Translations under genes and position numbers: made by a program
DNA from: Lewinella sp. W8
Lineage (GTDB): Bacteria; Bacteroidota; Bacteroidia; Chitinophagales; Saprospiraceae
NCBI RefSeq assembly: GCF_004375085.3
Contig: NZ_SNAQ03000016.1
Location: 110,696-174,695 of the forward strand
Length of the DNA: 64,000 bases
Direction: 5' to 3'
The notes under the pieces: model-generated
The model's database searches: none
Seen by the model: the letters and a program-made list of their open reading frames with translations, nothing else
What the model was told of the DNA's origin: nothing
In this document: positions 1-8,948 of the stretch, in pieces
How positions within the stretch are numbered: position 1 is the first letter of the stretch
How the letters are laid out: every line of letters begins with the position of its first letter

Positions 1-132
1 AAATCCGGCTGCGCCGCAGTGGAAAAAACCGTGCGGCCCGCCCTCAAGAAAAACGGGCAGCCCCGGAAAAGCGCCTCCTCCGGCTTATTCGATAAGAAGA
101 CGCGCCGCCGAATGGGCGGGAAGCGGAAGTAG
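1..132 (+). CDS. C-terminal end of an unidentified gene (cut by window start)
   Basis: Frame 1 is open from the window edge for 43 codons to a TAG at 130-132. The visible tail is basic and low in complexity (about a third Lys/Arg, ending in a KR-rich stretch). Such tails are common on nucleic-acid-binding proteins, for example ribonuclease R, but nothing visible fixes the family. It converges on the glycosyltransferase whose stop codon begins at 134, so the two stops are 1 bp apart. The tight convergent arrangement and lack of other features here favour a real gene end. The identity is unknown. Confidence 0.45.
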   Translation, partial: KSGCAAVEKTVRPALKKNGQPRKSASSGLFDKKTRRRMGGKRK

Positions 133-133
133 G

Positions 134-1093
134 TTACACCTTGGCCTCCGCCTGCCGAACGGCCGCACCTCGTTTGATGTGGCGAATGCGGTAGGGGCGC
201 TTGTCCTGACTTTCGTAGTAGGTACGCATCAACACCTCCACGATCAGGCCAACCGTAATCAGCTGGATACCCCCCAGCACCAAAATGGCTCCGAGAATCA
301 GGATGGGCCGGCCCCAGACATCTTGCCCCATAACCTTCAGGACCAGCAAATAAACGTTGATCAGTAGCCCGATGCCGAACAGGGCCAATCCGGCCTGGGC
401 AAAGAGGTGCATGGGGCGCTGAAGGTACTTTTTGAAGAAGAGCATCAGCAGCAGATCACTGACGACCTTGAAGGTCCTTCCCAAGCCGTATTTGCTCGTC
501 CCGAATTGTCGGGCGTGGTGGCGTACGGGAATCTGCGTAATTCTGGCGCCTTCCAGACTGGCCAGAACCGAAATAAATCGGTGGAGCTCTCCGTAGATGC
601 CCATGTCCTTGGCGATCTCACTGCGGAATACCTTCAGGGCGCAACCGTAGTCGCGCAGGTGGACGCCGCTGAGGTTGCGAATGATCCAGTTGGCAATTCT
701 GCTGGGCACCTTACGGAGCAGCATGCCGTCCTGACGGTTAACCCGCTCCCCAACCACCAGGTCCCAGTCGCCGTCCCGAACGAGGGCCAGCATGTCGGGG
801 ATGTCGAGGGGGTCGTTTTGCAGGTCGCCGTCCATGGTGGCGATGAACTGCCCCCGCGCCACGTCGATCCCCGCCATGAGGGCGAGACTCTGACCGTAGT
901 TTTTGCGGAACTCCACCACGACCAGGCGAGGATCGTCAATGGATTTTAGTTCCTGAAGGGTGCCATCGGTACTGCCATCGTCCACGTAAACAATCTCGTA
1001 GTCCATTCCCGTGAGGGCGTTATTGATACGATCAATAAGGGGGCGGATATTTTCCCGCTCATTGTATACGGTGACGACGATGGATAATAACAT
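134..1093 (-). CDS. Family 2 glycosyltransferase, DPM1/GtrB-like, with two C-terminal membrane helices
   Basis: 319 aa. The GT-A fold is at the N-terminus: VTVYNE at residues 7-12, nucleotide-binding DDGSTD at 38-43, and the metal-binding MDGDLQNDP segment at 87-95. Two hydrophobic helices follow at about 232-252 and 263-288, then a basic cytoplasmic tail. This is the architecture of enzymes that move a sugar from a nucleotide donor onto polyprenyl phosphate at the inner membrane face (GtrB, ArnC, DPM1 type). The next gene upstream on the same strand (2834-1203) is an ArnT-like transferase that would use such a lipid-linked sugar, so the pair probably decorates an envelope glycan or protein. 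Donor sugar and acceptor cannot be read from the sequence. A TAACTTTG box lies 4 nt upstream of the ATG. Confidence 0.9.
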   Translation of the reverse strand: MLLSIVVTVYNERENIRPLIDRINNALTGMDYEIVYVDDGSTDGTLQELKSIDDPRLVVVEFRKNYGQSLALMAGIDVARGQFIATMDGDLQNDPLDIPDMLALVRDGDWDLVVGERVNRQDGMLLRKVPSRIANWIIRNLSGVHLRDYGCALKVFRSEIAKDMGIYGELHRFISVLASLEGARITQIPVRHHARQFGTSKYGLGRTFKVVSDLLLMLFFKKYLQRPMHLFAQAGLALFGIGLLINVYLLVLKVMGQDVWGRPILILGAILVLGGIQLITVGLIVEVLMRTYYESQDKRPYRIRHIKRGAAVRQAEAKV

Positions 1094-1097
1094 GCTG

Positions 1098-1105
1098 CAA
1101 AGTTA
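1098..1105 (-). promoter_or_regulatory. Bacteroidota -7 box TAACTTTG, next to the start codon
   Basis: On the minus strand this matches the TAnnTTTG -7 consensus of Bacteroidota promoters and ends 4 nt before the glycosyltransferase ATG. I see no clear -33 TTTG at 19-21 nt. If used, transcription would start at or next to the ATG, giving a leaderless message. Confidence 0.4.
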
Positions 1106-1202
1106 AGGAGGCTACGGGAACGATGATGCGGTTGGCGCTGAATTCGTGGCCGGTCCCGACAATTACGGGAACGCGTCAGGCTTAGGAAGGTTAGCGTTCC
1201 GC

Positions 1203-2834
1203 CTACTCGGTTGCCCGCACGGGGATGCCGGCCCCCATGCCGTCGCGTAGTACACCATTAAGGGCCGCCCGCCCGGCGGGCGGGTCGGGAAGCCGACCGA
1301 CCGGGTAGTTAACCCGTAAGTGCCGGAGATAAAGGCTGTCCGTAGCGGAAACCTCCAGGTCGGGGTACTGCAGTGGACTGACGATGTAGGCGGTCGTGTC
1401 GTCAAACTTTTCCCACTGACGCGGGATGATCCGGCCCCTCCGGATACTCAGGTAGTAACCCGTAGCGGGCTCGATGAGAGTAAAGCCATAGATGGCCATG
1501 CGCTGGCTCTCGTGTTGGTCAACGACCGCGTGGGCGGTATCCCGCACGGCATTTCCACGCTCATCGCCCGCTGCGCGGGGCGGAAGGACGAAGACATTAA
1601 AAACGATCCGGATGACCAGGAGCATGACGGCAAAGGCCAGGACGGTATCCCGTGGACTTCGCCACCCAAGCCACCACACGGCACCTGCGGTCACGCCCAA
1701 AACAAAGCTTTTCCACCAGGCGTGGCTCACCATTTCCGTATCCGGAATTAGCGGGATCAGGGGAATGACCAGTGCACAGATGGCCATCAACCCCAGGAAT
1801 AACCACCGGAATCCGCGGTAGACCTGCGTATCCTTTTCCTCCTCCCGGGAATAGAGAAAAATCAGGCTTCCGAAAAGCAGGGGGAAGAGCATGAGTAAGT
1901 ACCGTGGGTATACGTTCGGAGAGAGCCAGTATACCGGAATGTTGACCAGAAAGGCGACCAGCGTGAAGGCCGCAAAATCGTTGGTTTTCAGGGCCGTCCA
2001 GCTTCCCTTGCGGAAGAAGAGCAGGAGCAGGATGGTCCAGGGAAGAAAGTGGTAACTCATCTCCAGCGGGAACTCCACCAGGTGACGCAGGGAGGCCCCC
2101 AGCCCCTGGGCCATGGCCGTCCTTTTGCCACTTTCGATGAAGAGGCGTTCGGCCACCCAGGACAGATCAACGTAATTGCTGTAGCGCCAGTAATACAGCC
2201 CCAGCAGGGCCAGACATCCCAGTCCGCTGAGTAGGTGGGCGGCCCGGAAAAATTGCCGCCACTGTTTGGTCCACCAGAGGATGGTCAATACGGTCAGGCC
2301 CTGAAATACGATGGCGGGAAGCCCCTTGAGCATGAATCCCGCTGCGGTGAGGGCGTAGCTCCAACCAAAGGCCCGCCACCACTTTCCCTGCCGTCCGTAA
2401 TGGTAGAGGAGCATAATCTGGGTGTACACGACCCAGCTGAGGGTGACGTCAATCAGGGCCAACAGGCTATCCCAGAACAGCATGCGGCCGCAGGTGACGA
2501 CCATCAGGGCGTGTAGCAGCGCCGTGTGCCGGGAAAAATACTTGCTGCTGAAGAAAAAGGTGGTGGCCCCAAAGCCCAGGAGTGCGAGTACGGTCGGCAG
2601 GCGGGCGGCCCATTCGCTGGCCCCGCCGTGGGCAAGAAAACTCAGTGCTACCAGCCAATTCCAGAGGGGAGGCTTGTTCAGGTAGGCATCGCCGTGCATG
2701 GTGGGGGCAATCCAGTTGCCGCTCCAGATCATTTCCTGAGCCACCAAAGAGCGGATGGCCTCATCGTCAATGAAGACTACGACCCCCAAATTGATCAGCA
2801 GGGCCGGAAGGAGCAAAAGCCCCCCAAGGAGCAT
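1203..2834 (-). CDS. ArnT-like polyprenyl-phosphate glycosyltransferase (GT39/GT83 type)
   Basis: 543 aa multi-pass membrane protein, with about a dozen hydrophobic segments over residues 1-430 and a soluble C-terminal domain. The first periplasmic loop holds the family signature: paired acidic residues followed by Arg (DDEAIR at 23-28), then KPPLW at about 54-58. This is the catalytic pattern of ArnT/PMT-fold enzymes. These use an undecaprenyl-phosphate-linked sugar on the outer face of the inner membrane to modify lipid A, cell-wall glycans or proteins. Pairing with the adjacent GT2 enzyme, which could make the lipid-linked donor, supports this role. Substrate is unknown. Confidence 0.85.
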   Translation of the reverse strand: MLLGGLLLLPALLINLGVVVFIDDEAIRSLVAQEMIWSGNWIAPTMHGDAYLNKPPLWNWLVALSFLAHGGASEWAARLPTVLALLGFGATTFFFSSKYFSRHTALLHALMVVTCGRMLFWDSLLALIDVTLSWVVYTQIMLLYHYGRQGKWWRAFGWSYALTAAGFMLKGLPAIVFQGLTVLTILWWTKQWRQFFRAAHLLSGLGCLALLGLYYWRYSNYVDLSWVAERLFIESGKRTAMAQGLGASLRHLVEFPLEMSYHFLPWTILLLLFFRKGSWTALKTNDFAAFTLVAFLVNIPVYWLSPNVYPRYLLMLFPLLFGSLIFLYSREEEKDTQVYRGFRWLFLGLMAICALVIPLIPLIPDTEMVSHAWWKSFVLGVTAGAVWWLGWRSPRDTVLAFAVMLLVIRIVFNVFVLPPRAAGDERGNAVRDTAHAVVDQHESQRMAIYGFTLIEPATGYYLSIRRGRIIPRQWEKFDDTTAYIVSPLQYPDLEVSATDSLYLRHLRVNYPVGRLPDPPAGRAALNGVLRDGMGAGIPVRATE

Positions 2835-2952
2835 GAGGATTTGACGAACGGAGATGGGGCCAGTAGTTGTACGGCCGGATGCTTTCCCGGCCGCTGGTTA
2901 TCGCCGCAAAAATAAGGCAAGCCCCCTTACGGTGGGGTACGCAAAGTAGTAC

Positions 2953-4488
2953 TTACCGAACGGCTACCTCAAAACGGGAGCTGGCCGCGCGGACACCGCC
3001 CTGAGCATCACGGGCCACCACCACGATGCGGTAGTTGCCGTAGTCATCCGTGGTGGGAAGGGGGAGGGTGACGGAGTCTTCTCCTCCCGCACCTACCTGC
3101 CATAACAACAGGGGAGAAACGGCGGGTACGTTACCCTCCGCTTGCCGGGGTTGAAAGGAGGCGGCGGGCTGCAGGCCACGAATGGTGAGAATGTCTTCGG
3201 CGTCCGCCGCGGGAAAGTTGGCCGGTGGCCGAACGGTTTCGATTTGCACCACGCCGTTGTTGCCCAGGGCGGGGAAGTCCCGCCTTAGTTCGCCGTTGTC
3301 GTAGAAGAAGGAAAGGTATTCCACCTCCGCCGGACTCATCTTATTGATGTAGTTCGAATTCCGGGTGAGCTTGCCGTCTACGATAAACAAGGGCGTATCC
3401 CCGAAAAACCGCTGGTTGGGCGCATTGTACAGGCGGCTGATGTATTCTCCCTTGCGAATTCTGATGCGGAGTTCTCCGGCCACTTCCTTGAAGAAGGTGT
3501 ACATGTCCGGGAAGGCTTTGTAGTCCTGGACGTCAAAGTCCCGGTTCGGGTCCAGTACCCTCCGTTTTTGTTCGGCGACGCTGAATTCCAGCGGCGTTTC
3601 TACGGTGGCAAAAAGCTGGTAGATTTTCTTCCGGCGCCGACTCAGGTCGATGTAGTTGACCACCGCATCCGTGATGGCGGGACGCTCGGTGAGGGGCGCC
3701 AGTTCGGGTAGGGTCAGCCGAACTTTGATGTCGTTACTGTTCAGGTCGTGGCCCTGGATGGTTTTGACGTCTTCAAAGCCGGCCAGTTCCAGCTGGAAGG
3801 CACCGGCAGCATCGGCCTTGGTGAAGAACAAGCGGTAGGTGGCGGGATCGAAGAAGGGCAGCAGGTTGGTCTGAATCGGCTGGCCGACGGTATCCGACAC
3901 GGTACCGGAGTAGAAAAGGGTATCCTTCCACTGGTGGGTAGCGCTTCCGGTGGCCACCTGCAGGTGGCTGGAGAAATTTTCGGGCACCACGTCGTCGTTC
4001 ACGATGCTGAGGCTGTACGCCTGACCGTTGAGACCGGCAATGGTCAGTTGACCGTTTTGGGTGCTGACGGACAACCCGCCTGCGGCGGGCATGGTTCCCG
4101 TCCCGGCAGTGGCGGCCCCCGTCTGGGCCTCCACCCGCTTGTCGGCGTAAACCGCGTGGCGGAAAGTGCCCAGCGAAACCAACTGGTCCTCCGCGGTCAG
4201 GGCCTGGAGTTGGAAGCGGAAGTAGCTCGTTGTGGCACCGTACGGAAAGCGAAAGTGCCCGGAAATACGGTCCTGGTCGTCGGTCTTGAGGAAAAAGTAG
4301 TCCGTCACCTTTCCGTCCGCTCCGTAGACGACTACCCGCACTTTGGGTGGCGCAGGTTTGGCCAGGTAAGCGGTAAACCAGGTGACTTCACCGGCGACGT
4401 GGAAGGGGCGGTCAAATTGCAGGCTGGTCTGAGCGCTCAGGGGAAGTACGAGGGATAACAGGAGCAATAAGAATAGAAAACGACGCAT
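2953..4488 (-). CDS. Exported MG2-like protein with a TonB plug-like C-terminal region
   Basis: 511 aa from the ATG at 4488. An upstream in-frame extension would overlap the DUF4249 gene and hide the signal peptide. The N-terminus is a clear signal peptide ending in LSAQ. Residues 20-110 resemble the MG2/alpha-2-macroglobulin strand module seen in many Bacteroidota surface proteins. Residues about 340-430 resemble a TonB receptor plug (PLFIVDGK, then a VVQIETV strand). No beta-barrel follows. It is the last gene of a three-gene minus-strand set (TonB receptor, DUF4249 lipoprotein, this protein), so it probably works with them at the outer membrane. The partners and cargo are unknown. Confidence 0.7.
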   Translation of the reverse strand: MRRFLFLLLLLSLVLPLSAQTSLQFDRPFHVAGEVTWFTAYLAKPAPPKVRVVVYGADGKVTDYFFLKTDDQDRISGHFRFPYGATTSYFRFQLQALTAEDQLVSLGTFRHAVYADKRVEAQTGAATAGTGTMPAAGGLSVSTQNGQLTIAGLNGQAYSLSIVNDDVVPENFSSHLQVATGSATHQWKDTLFYSGTVSDTVGQPIQTNLLPFFDPATYRLFFTKADAAGAFQLELAGFEDVKTIQGHDLNSNDIKVRLTLPELAPLTERPAITDAVVNYIDLSRRRKKIYQLFATVETPLEFSVAEQKRRVLDPNRDFDVQDYKAFPDMYTFFKEVAGELRIRIRKGEYISRLYNAPNQRFFGDTPLFIVDGKLTRNSNYINKMSPAEVEYLSFFYDNGELRRDFPALGNNGVVQIETVRPPANFPAADAEDILTIRGLQPAASFQPRQAEGNVPAVSPLLLWQVGAGGEDSVTLPLPTTDDYGNYRIVVVARDAQGGVRAASSRFEVAVR

Positions 4489-4534
4489 AACTAATGAGCT
4501 TGGATGGGAAAGAAAACTCCGGAAAGGGGGACAT

Positions 4535-5626
4535 TTATAACTCCCACCAGGGGGGACGGACGGTGGTGGCACCATCGACGATTAAACAGTCAGTACAACG
4601 GTTGACGGGAGGGGGCATACTGGTAGCCAGCGGACAGCCCAGGGTGGGGTTGCCCACTTCCTCCGGTCGCACGGGCACCCGCGCAACGGACTGCCGCGCC
4701 ACGTAGAAGTAGCCAAAAACGTTGTTAATTTCTCCGTTGACGTCAAACACATTACCCACCACCGGGCCTCCGGGCGGCTCAAAGATGCTCAGCTCGGTGC
4801 TGGCAATACTGGCAATCTGATCAAAGTATTCAAAGGCATTGCGGGTGAGCGCTTCCTGCCGGACGGTCATGTAATGACCTTCCGCGTAGCGGAAACTGAT
4901 GCGGTTGGTGCCGAGGCCAAAACGGTCAATTTCACTAACGTTTTCGTTGATGTCGCCGGACAGTTTGAGGGTGCGGGCCTCAAAGGGCAGGGTGATGTAG
5001 CAGGTTTTTCGACCCGTAATCGTGTCCGTGCTTTCGTCGGTCTGTTGGTAGGTCTCCTCCAGGGTCCACCGCAGATAAGCCGAGCTGCCGTCGGGGTAAC
5101 GGAGCGGAGCGTCCACAAAATACGATGCTCCCGGAACGTCCTGTGGCTCGCCGATGGCGTTGATGATGGTGGCGGTACCTGGTTCCCAGTAGGCCCGTTC
5201 AACCTCCAGTTTCTGGGGGAGGATTTCCGAACGACTGGCAAATTGCAGTCCTTCGCGGGTTTCTACTTCTACCCGGAAGCTCATCCCTTCCCGGATGGTG
5301 AAGGCGGGATCATCGTTCTCCAGCGAAGCCACGTAGGCTCCCTGCCGGAAAGGAAGGATGATGGATTGCTCGTCTTCGTTGATCAACCGCACGGTCGCCG
5401 TAACGATCTGGGCTGGCCGGTTGGAGTTTTCGAAGCGGAAGAGCTCCTCCAGCGTGATGCGCACGTCGGAAATGGTGTCTTCCACGTTGATGCGCCCCTG
5501 GAGCACGATGCCTTCCGGTAGCGGTAGCCCCTGGCCCAGTTCAATTTCGTCAATACAACTGCTCAGCAGGGCCGATGCCATCAGCAGGCCGGGAAGCAGG
5601 AAGCGAAGGGAGGTTAAGAATTTCAC
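4535..5626 (-). CDS. DUF4249 outer-membrane lipoprotein
   Basis: 363 aa. Signal peptide with lipobox LLSSC (Cys24), so lipid-anchored after processing. The beta-rich body and the C-terminal cysteine-containing motif CTDC, followed by a short W-rich end, match DUF4249. This Bacteroidota family is almost always encoded beside a TonB-dependent receptor. Here the receptor is immediately upstream (5742-8501) and the MG2/plug-like gene immediately downstream. By context it is a surface partner of that receptor, perhaps a substrate-binding or lid subunit, but the biochemical function of DUF4249 is not established. Confidence 0.85.
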   Translation of the reverse strand: MKFLTSLRFLLPGLLMASALLSSCIDEIELGQGLPLPEGIVLQGRINVEDTISDVRITLEELFRFENSNRPAQIVTATVRLINEDEQSIILPFRQGAYVASLENDDPAFTIREGMSFRVEVETREGLQFASRSEILPQKLEVERAYWEPGTATIINAIGEPQDVPGASYFVDAPLRYPDGSSAYLRWTLEETYQQTDESTDTITGRKTCYITLPFEARTLKLSGDINENVSEIDRFGLGTNRISFRYAEGHYMTVRQEALTRNAFEYFDQIASIASTELSIFEPPGGPVVGNVFDVNGEINNVFGYFYVARQSVARVPVRPEEVGNPTLGCPLATSMPPPVNRCTDCLIVDGATTVRPPWWEL

Positions 5627-5741
5627 GAAAATGGAGGTTTATTGGAGGAATGGGTACGGGGAGTGGGGAGCGTTGGTCCGGCTAGCCGACGAGCATTTTT
5701 TGCCACGGCGTGCGGGTGCCATGCCCCGGGTAGGGCCGTGA

Positions 5742-8501
5742 TTACCGGGTTTCAATGTTGAGCGTAATGGCCGGGAAGACGGTACCCAGTACCGCCAGCT
5801 GGTTGGCTACGTTGGATTGGTCAGGGCCCTGGGTGTAAAACACCGAGAAGGCATTCTTACGCCCGTAGACGTTGTAGAGCGAAATGGTCCAACTGGTCTG
5901 GATTTTCTTGGTCTCGTTGTAGCCCTTGCCCAGGGTGTAGGCCAGGTCCAGGCGGTGATAATCCGGGATGCGGACCTCATTACGCTCACTGTATACGGGA
6001 ACGAAAAGCCCACTCTCCACCCGGTAGTTACCCACCGGCGCCGTCACGGGCCGTCCGGTTCCGTAGGTGAAGTTGGCCGTTAGGGTGTTCCGCTTGTTCG
6101 GGTTCCAGTTCAGGGTCATGACAAAGTTGTGGGGTTTGTCGAAGTTGCTTCGGTAGAATTCCCCGCCGTTGATCCCCGGAACTTTACGTTGGGTGGAGGA
6201 AAGGGTGTAGCTGACCAGGCCATTGAGTTCGCCAACCTTGCGTTTGGCGCTCAGCTCCAGTCCGTAAGCGCGTCCTTCCCCGACGAGAATTTCGGTTTCC
6301 AGGCTCGGGTTGACGATCACCTCCGCAAAGTCGCGGTAATCCCAGAGCTGGTCGATCTGGCGCCCGTAGACTTCGGCCCCCAGCTCCACGTTGTTGTCTT
6401 CCAGGTTGAGGAAGTACCCCAGGGAGAAGTTGTGGCTCAGGAAAGGAGGAATGTAGCGGGTGCTGAGCTGAAATTGTGAACTCGGGGTGGGGGAGTCGCT
6501 CACAAAGATTTGGTTCAGGAACTGGGCCGTACGGCTGTAGCCGGCCCGGATGGAGGCCTGGGAGGTGACCCGGAAGCGGGCACTGATCCGTGGCTGCAGA
6601 CTGTTGTAGGTCGCCATCGTCTCCCCGGAGCCAAAGCGCACCGAATCCACGATGCGATTCCGGGCCGGGATGCCATCCTCATACTGGAACTCCGTTCCGG
6701 GGCCAAGGAAGCGATAGTTGGTAAACCGCAGCCCCGCGCTGATGCTGAAGCGGTCGGAAAAGGCGTAGTCGAAGGAGCCGAAGGCATTGACTTCCAGTCC
6801 CTGTTCTTCTTCCAGGGCCCGGGGAATGATCAGGCTCTCGGCGTTGGACCGCACCCGGACACCCGGATTAATGGTGTAGTGATTGATTTCCAGGCCGCCT
6901 TCCAGCTGCAATTTGTCCGAGGGGTCAAAGTTGATGACCGGCTTTACGGTAAGCTGCCGGACACCGTTATTCACCGTCTCTCCGGTCAGTTCCCGGAGGT
7001 CACTCTGGCTGCTCGTGTAGTCGGAATACACCAGCCCCAGTTCACCGTACACCTTGTCGCTGAAAATCTGGTTCCAGGTGGCCTGCCCCATCATGGTCTG
7101 ATAGTCGAAGGCGAAAGTATTGTTGAAGGTGAACTCGTCCTGAGAGCCGTACCCCTGGAGCACGAAGGTGCCGTTCTTTCCGACGCGTTGGGTAAACCGG
7201 AGGTTGCCGTCGAAGAAGAAGGCTGAGGAGTTCTTGACTTCTTCCACGTTGGCGAAGTTGAGCACCCAGTCGGTGTAGCTGGAACGCGCCCCGAAGATGA
7301 AGCTGCTCCGGTCCTTCACGATGGGGCCTTCGAGCATGATCTTACCGGTTACCGGTCCGATACCGGCCTTCACCCGGAAGTGGTCGAAGTTGCCGTCCCG
7401 GAGCTGTACGTCCAGCACCGAAGCCAAGCGCCCTCCGAATCGCGCCGGAATGTTGGCCTTGTACAGATCGACACTCTTGATGACGTCCGCGTTGTAGGTG
7501 CTGAAGAAACCCAGTGCGTGGCTGGAATTGATCAGTACGCCATTGTCCAGCGTAAGGAGATTCTGGTCAATTTCTCCACCCCGCACGTTAAATCCGGAGG
7601 CACCCTCCCCGATGGAGCTCACCCCAGGGTTGAGCAGCAGCGCCCGCACGACGTCGGTTTCCCCCATGAAGGTGGGCAATTTTTCGAGTTGGGCCAGGTC
7701 GAGGCGCTGCACGCCGGCCTGTACGCGCCCGACGTTGGCGTCGGCGGCCTGTTCGGTCACGACGATCTCCTGCAGGGTAGTGGAAGATTGCCCCAGGCTG
7801 ATGTCGTAGGTGCCGGTACCGCTGACCTTGATGTCTCTGCGGTTCGTACCGAAGCCTACGTAGGAAATGATCAGTGTATAATCTCCCGGACGGAGGCGGA
7901 GTTCATAACTGCCGTCAACTTCCGTGACGGTGGCCGTCGTGGTATTTTCAACCTGGATCGTGGCGCCGATGATGGGTTCACCGGAATTCTGATCCTCGAT
8001 CATTCCGCTGATGACCGCAAAACCGTTGGGCTCCAGCGTCTCCAGGGTTCCGATGTAGGCCGGGCCGTCTTCCCCGGCGGCGGTAGCTTCCGGTTCTCCG
8101 GCAGCAAGCCGCTCGGCGACGGCGGCATAGTAGGCCGCATCAAACTCCGTACCGATGGTGATGGTGGGCCCGATGACGTACACCCGGTCCCGATAATCCA
8201 CGAAGTCCAGGACCGTATTCTCCAGAATAGCGTCCAGCGCTTCCCGCACCGTCGCCTGCTGCAGGTTCAGGGAGATTGGGGCCTCGCTGAGTTGGTCTTC
8301 CTGAAAGAAGATTTTCACGGGGAGCCCATCGTTGATTTGGCGGAGTGCCTCGCCTCTGGTAATGGACTCAGCGACTAAGTTTAGTGTAATCTCTTCCTGT
8401 GCGAAGACGCCGCTGCTCAGTAGGAAGCAGCAGAAGATGGTGAGGAGTGAGTGTTTCACGGGGTTCTTCTTAAAATTCCGGACAAAGCTAATCAAACTCA
8501 C
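5742..8501 (-). CDS. TonB-dependent receptor with STN and carboxypeptidase-like domains
   Basis: 919 aa. Signal peptide ends near VFAQ (about residue 35). Next comes an STN (secretin/TonB short N-terminal) domain at about 45-110, then a carboxypeptidase-regulatory-like beta domain at about 165-240. A plug follows at about 265-370, containing the GFNVRGGEIDQNLLTLDNG region. The rest is a long 22-strand-type barrel ending in an aromatic-poor TLNIETR. STN domains usually connect a receptor to an ECF sigma/anti-sigma pair, but none is adjacent here. It heads the receptor, DUF4249 and MG2/plug gene set. Function: TonB/ExbBD-powered import (or possibly export) of an unknown ligand across the outer membrane. 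Confidence 0.92.
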   Translation of the reverse strand: MSLISFVRNFKKNPVKHSLLTIFCCFLLSSGVFAQEEITLNLVAESITRGEALRQINDGLPVKIFFQEDQLSEAPISLNLQQATVREALDAILENTVLDFVDYRDRVYVIGPTITIGTEFDAAYYAAVAERLAAGEPEATAAGEDGPAYIGTLETLEPNGFAVISGMIEDQNSGEPIIGATIQVENTTTATVTEVDGSYELRLRPGDYTLIISYVGFGTNRRDIKVSGTGTYDISLGQSSTTLQEIVVTEQAADANVGRVQAGVQRLDLAQLEKLPTFMGETDVVRALLLNPGVSSIGEGASGFNVRGGEIDQNLLTLDNGVLINSSHALGFFSTYNADVIKSVDLYKANIPARFGGRLASVLDVQLRDGNFDHFRVKAGIGPVTGKIMLEGPIVKDRSSFIFGARSSYTDWVLNFANVEEVKNSSAFFFDGNLRFTQRVGKNGTFVLQGYGSQDEFTFNNTFAFDYQTMMGQATWNQIFSDKVYGELGLVYSDYTSSQSDLRELTGETVNNGVRQLTVKPVINFDPSDKLQLEGGLEINHYTINPGVRVRSNAESLIIPRALEEEQGLEVNAFGSFDYAFSDRFSISAGLRFTNYRFLGPGTEFQYEDGIPARNRIVDSVRFGSGETMATYNSLQPRISARFRVTSQASIRAGYSRTAQFLNQIFVSDSPTPSSQFQLSTRYIPPFLSHNFSLGYFLNLEDNNVELGAEVYGRQIDQLWDYRDFAEVIVNPSLETEILVGEGRAYGLELSAKRKVGELNGLVSYTLSSTQRKVPGINGGEFYRSNFDKPHNFVMTLNWNPNKRNTLTANFTYGTGRPVTAPVGNYRVESGLFVPVYSERNEVRIPDYHRLDLAYTLGKGYNETKKIQTSWTISLYNVYGRKNAFSVFYTQGPDQSNVANQLAVLGTVFPAITLNIETR

Positions 8502-8512
8502 CGTATGGATTG

Positions 8513-8530
8513 GGCCGACTTCCGTCGGCC
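8513..8530 (-). promoter_or_regulatory. Hairpin in the TonB-receptor leader
   Basis: GGCCGAC-TTCC-GTCGGCC, a perfect 7-bp stem on a tetraloop, lies 12-29 nt upstream of the receptor start codon. No T-run follows on either strand, so it is not an obvious terminator. It may affect translation initiation or mRNA stability. No experiment or family knowledge supports a specific role. Confidence 0.35.
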
Positions 8531-8805
8531 GAACAACCTATTGGCGCTCACCGACGTCCTTTATCGAGACGGTTTCCGGTTTTTATCGGGCTCCTCGTCC
8601 CCTGCATCAGTTTTTTGCTGAATGACCATTGTGCCCCCACCCAGGCGTTTTCGCCGGAAATTTCGGTGACGGAGGAGGCGAAGGAGCGTCCAACTGGTGG
8701 TCTTAAGGCAATGTTAAAAGGCGATTATTGGGGGATGATCACCCAACATAGTCCACCCGCCAGACATTTATTTTGTAGATCACCCGATCATGGGGGCAAT
8801 GGGGT

Positions 8806-8836
8806 TTTGGTCCCCGCCGACAAAACCATAAATTTG
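8806..8836 (+). promoter_or_regulatory. Candidate promoter for the tail-specific protease
   Basis: TTTG at 8806-8809, a 19-bp spacer, then TAAATTTG at 8829-8836. This fits the Bacteroidota consensus TTTG-N19/20-TAnnTTTG. It would give a leader of about 105 nt before the ATG at 8949. Confidence 0.5.
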
Positions 8837-8948
8837 TTACCCTTCGCCCCAAACCGAATAATGTCAGGCACCGTTCTACGTTAGATCCTGACAGCCTTCA
8901 TCTTGTCAGCGCCCCGGTCCCAGGGGCACGCATTGAAAAAGCTTATTT

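Larger units (their letters stand above)
8502..8948. other. Divergent intergenic region, no gene seen
   Basis: 447 bp between the divergent TonB-receptor and tail-specific-protease genes. It contains a perfect 7-bp hairpin with TTCC loop at 8513-8530, twelve bases upstream of the receptor ATG, and a candidate promoter for the protease at 8806-8836. A plus-strand reading frame from 8510 to 8884 has no recognisable protein character, and I treat it as non-coding. Confidence 0.6.

Noticed and set aside
8510..8884. Plus-strand frame of 124 codons in the receptor/protease gap
   Set aside because: It runs through a hairpin and a candidate promoter. Composition looks random and no family is recognisable.
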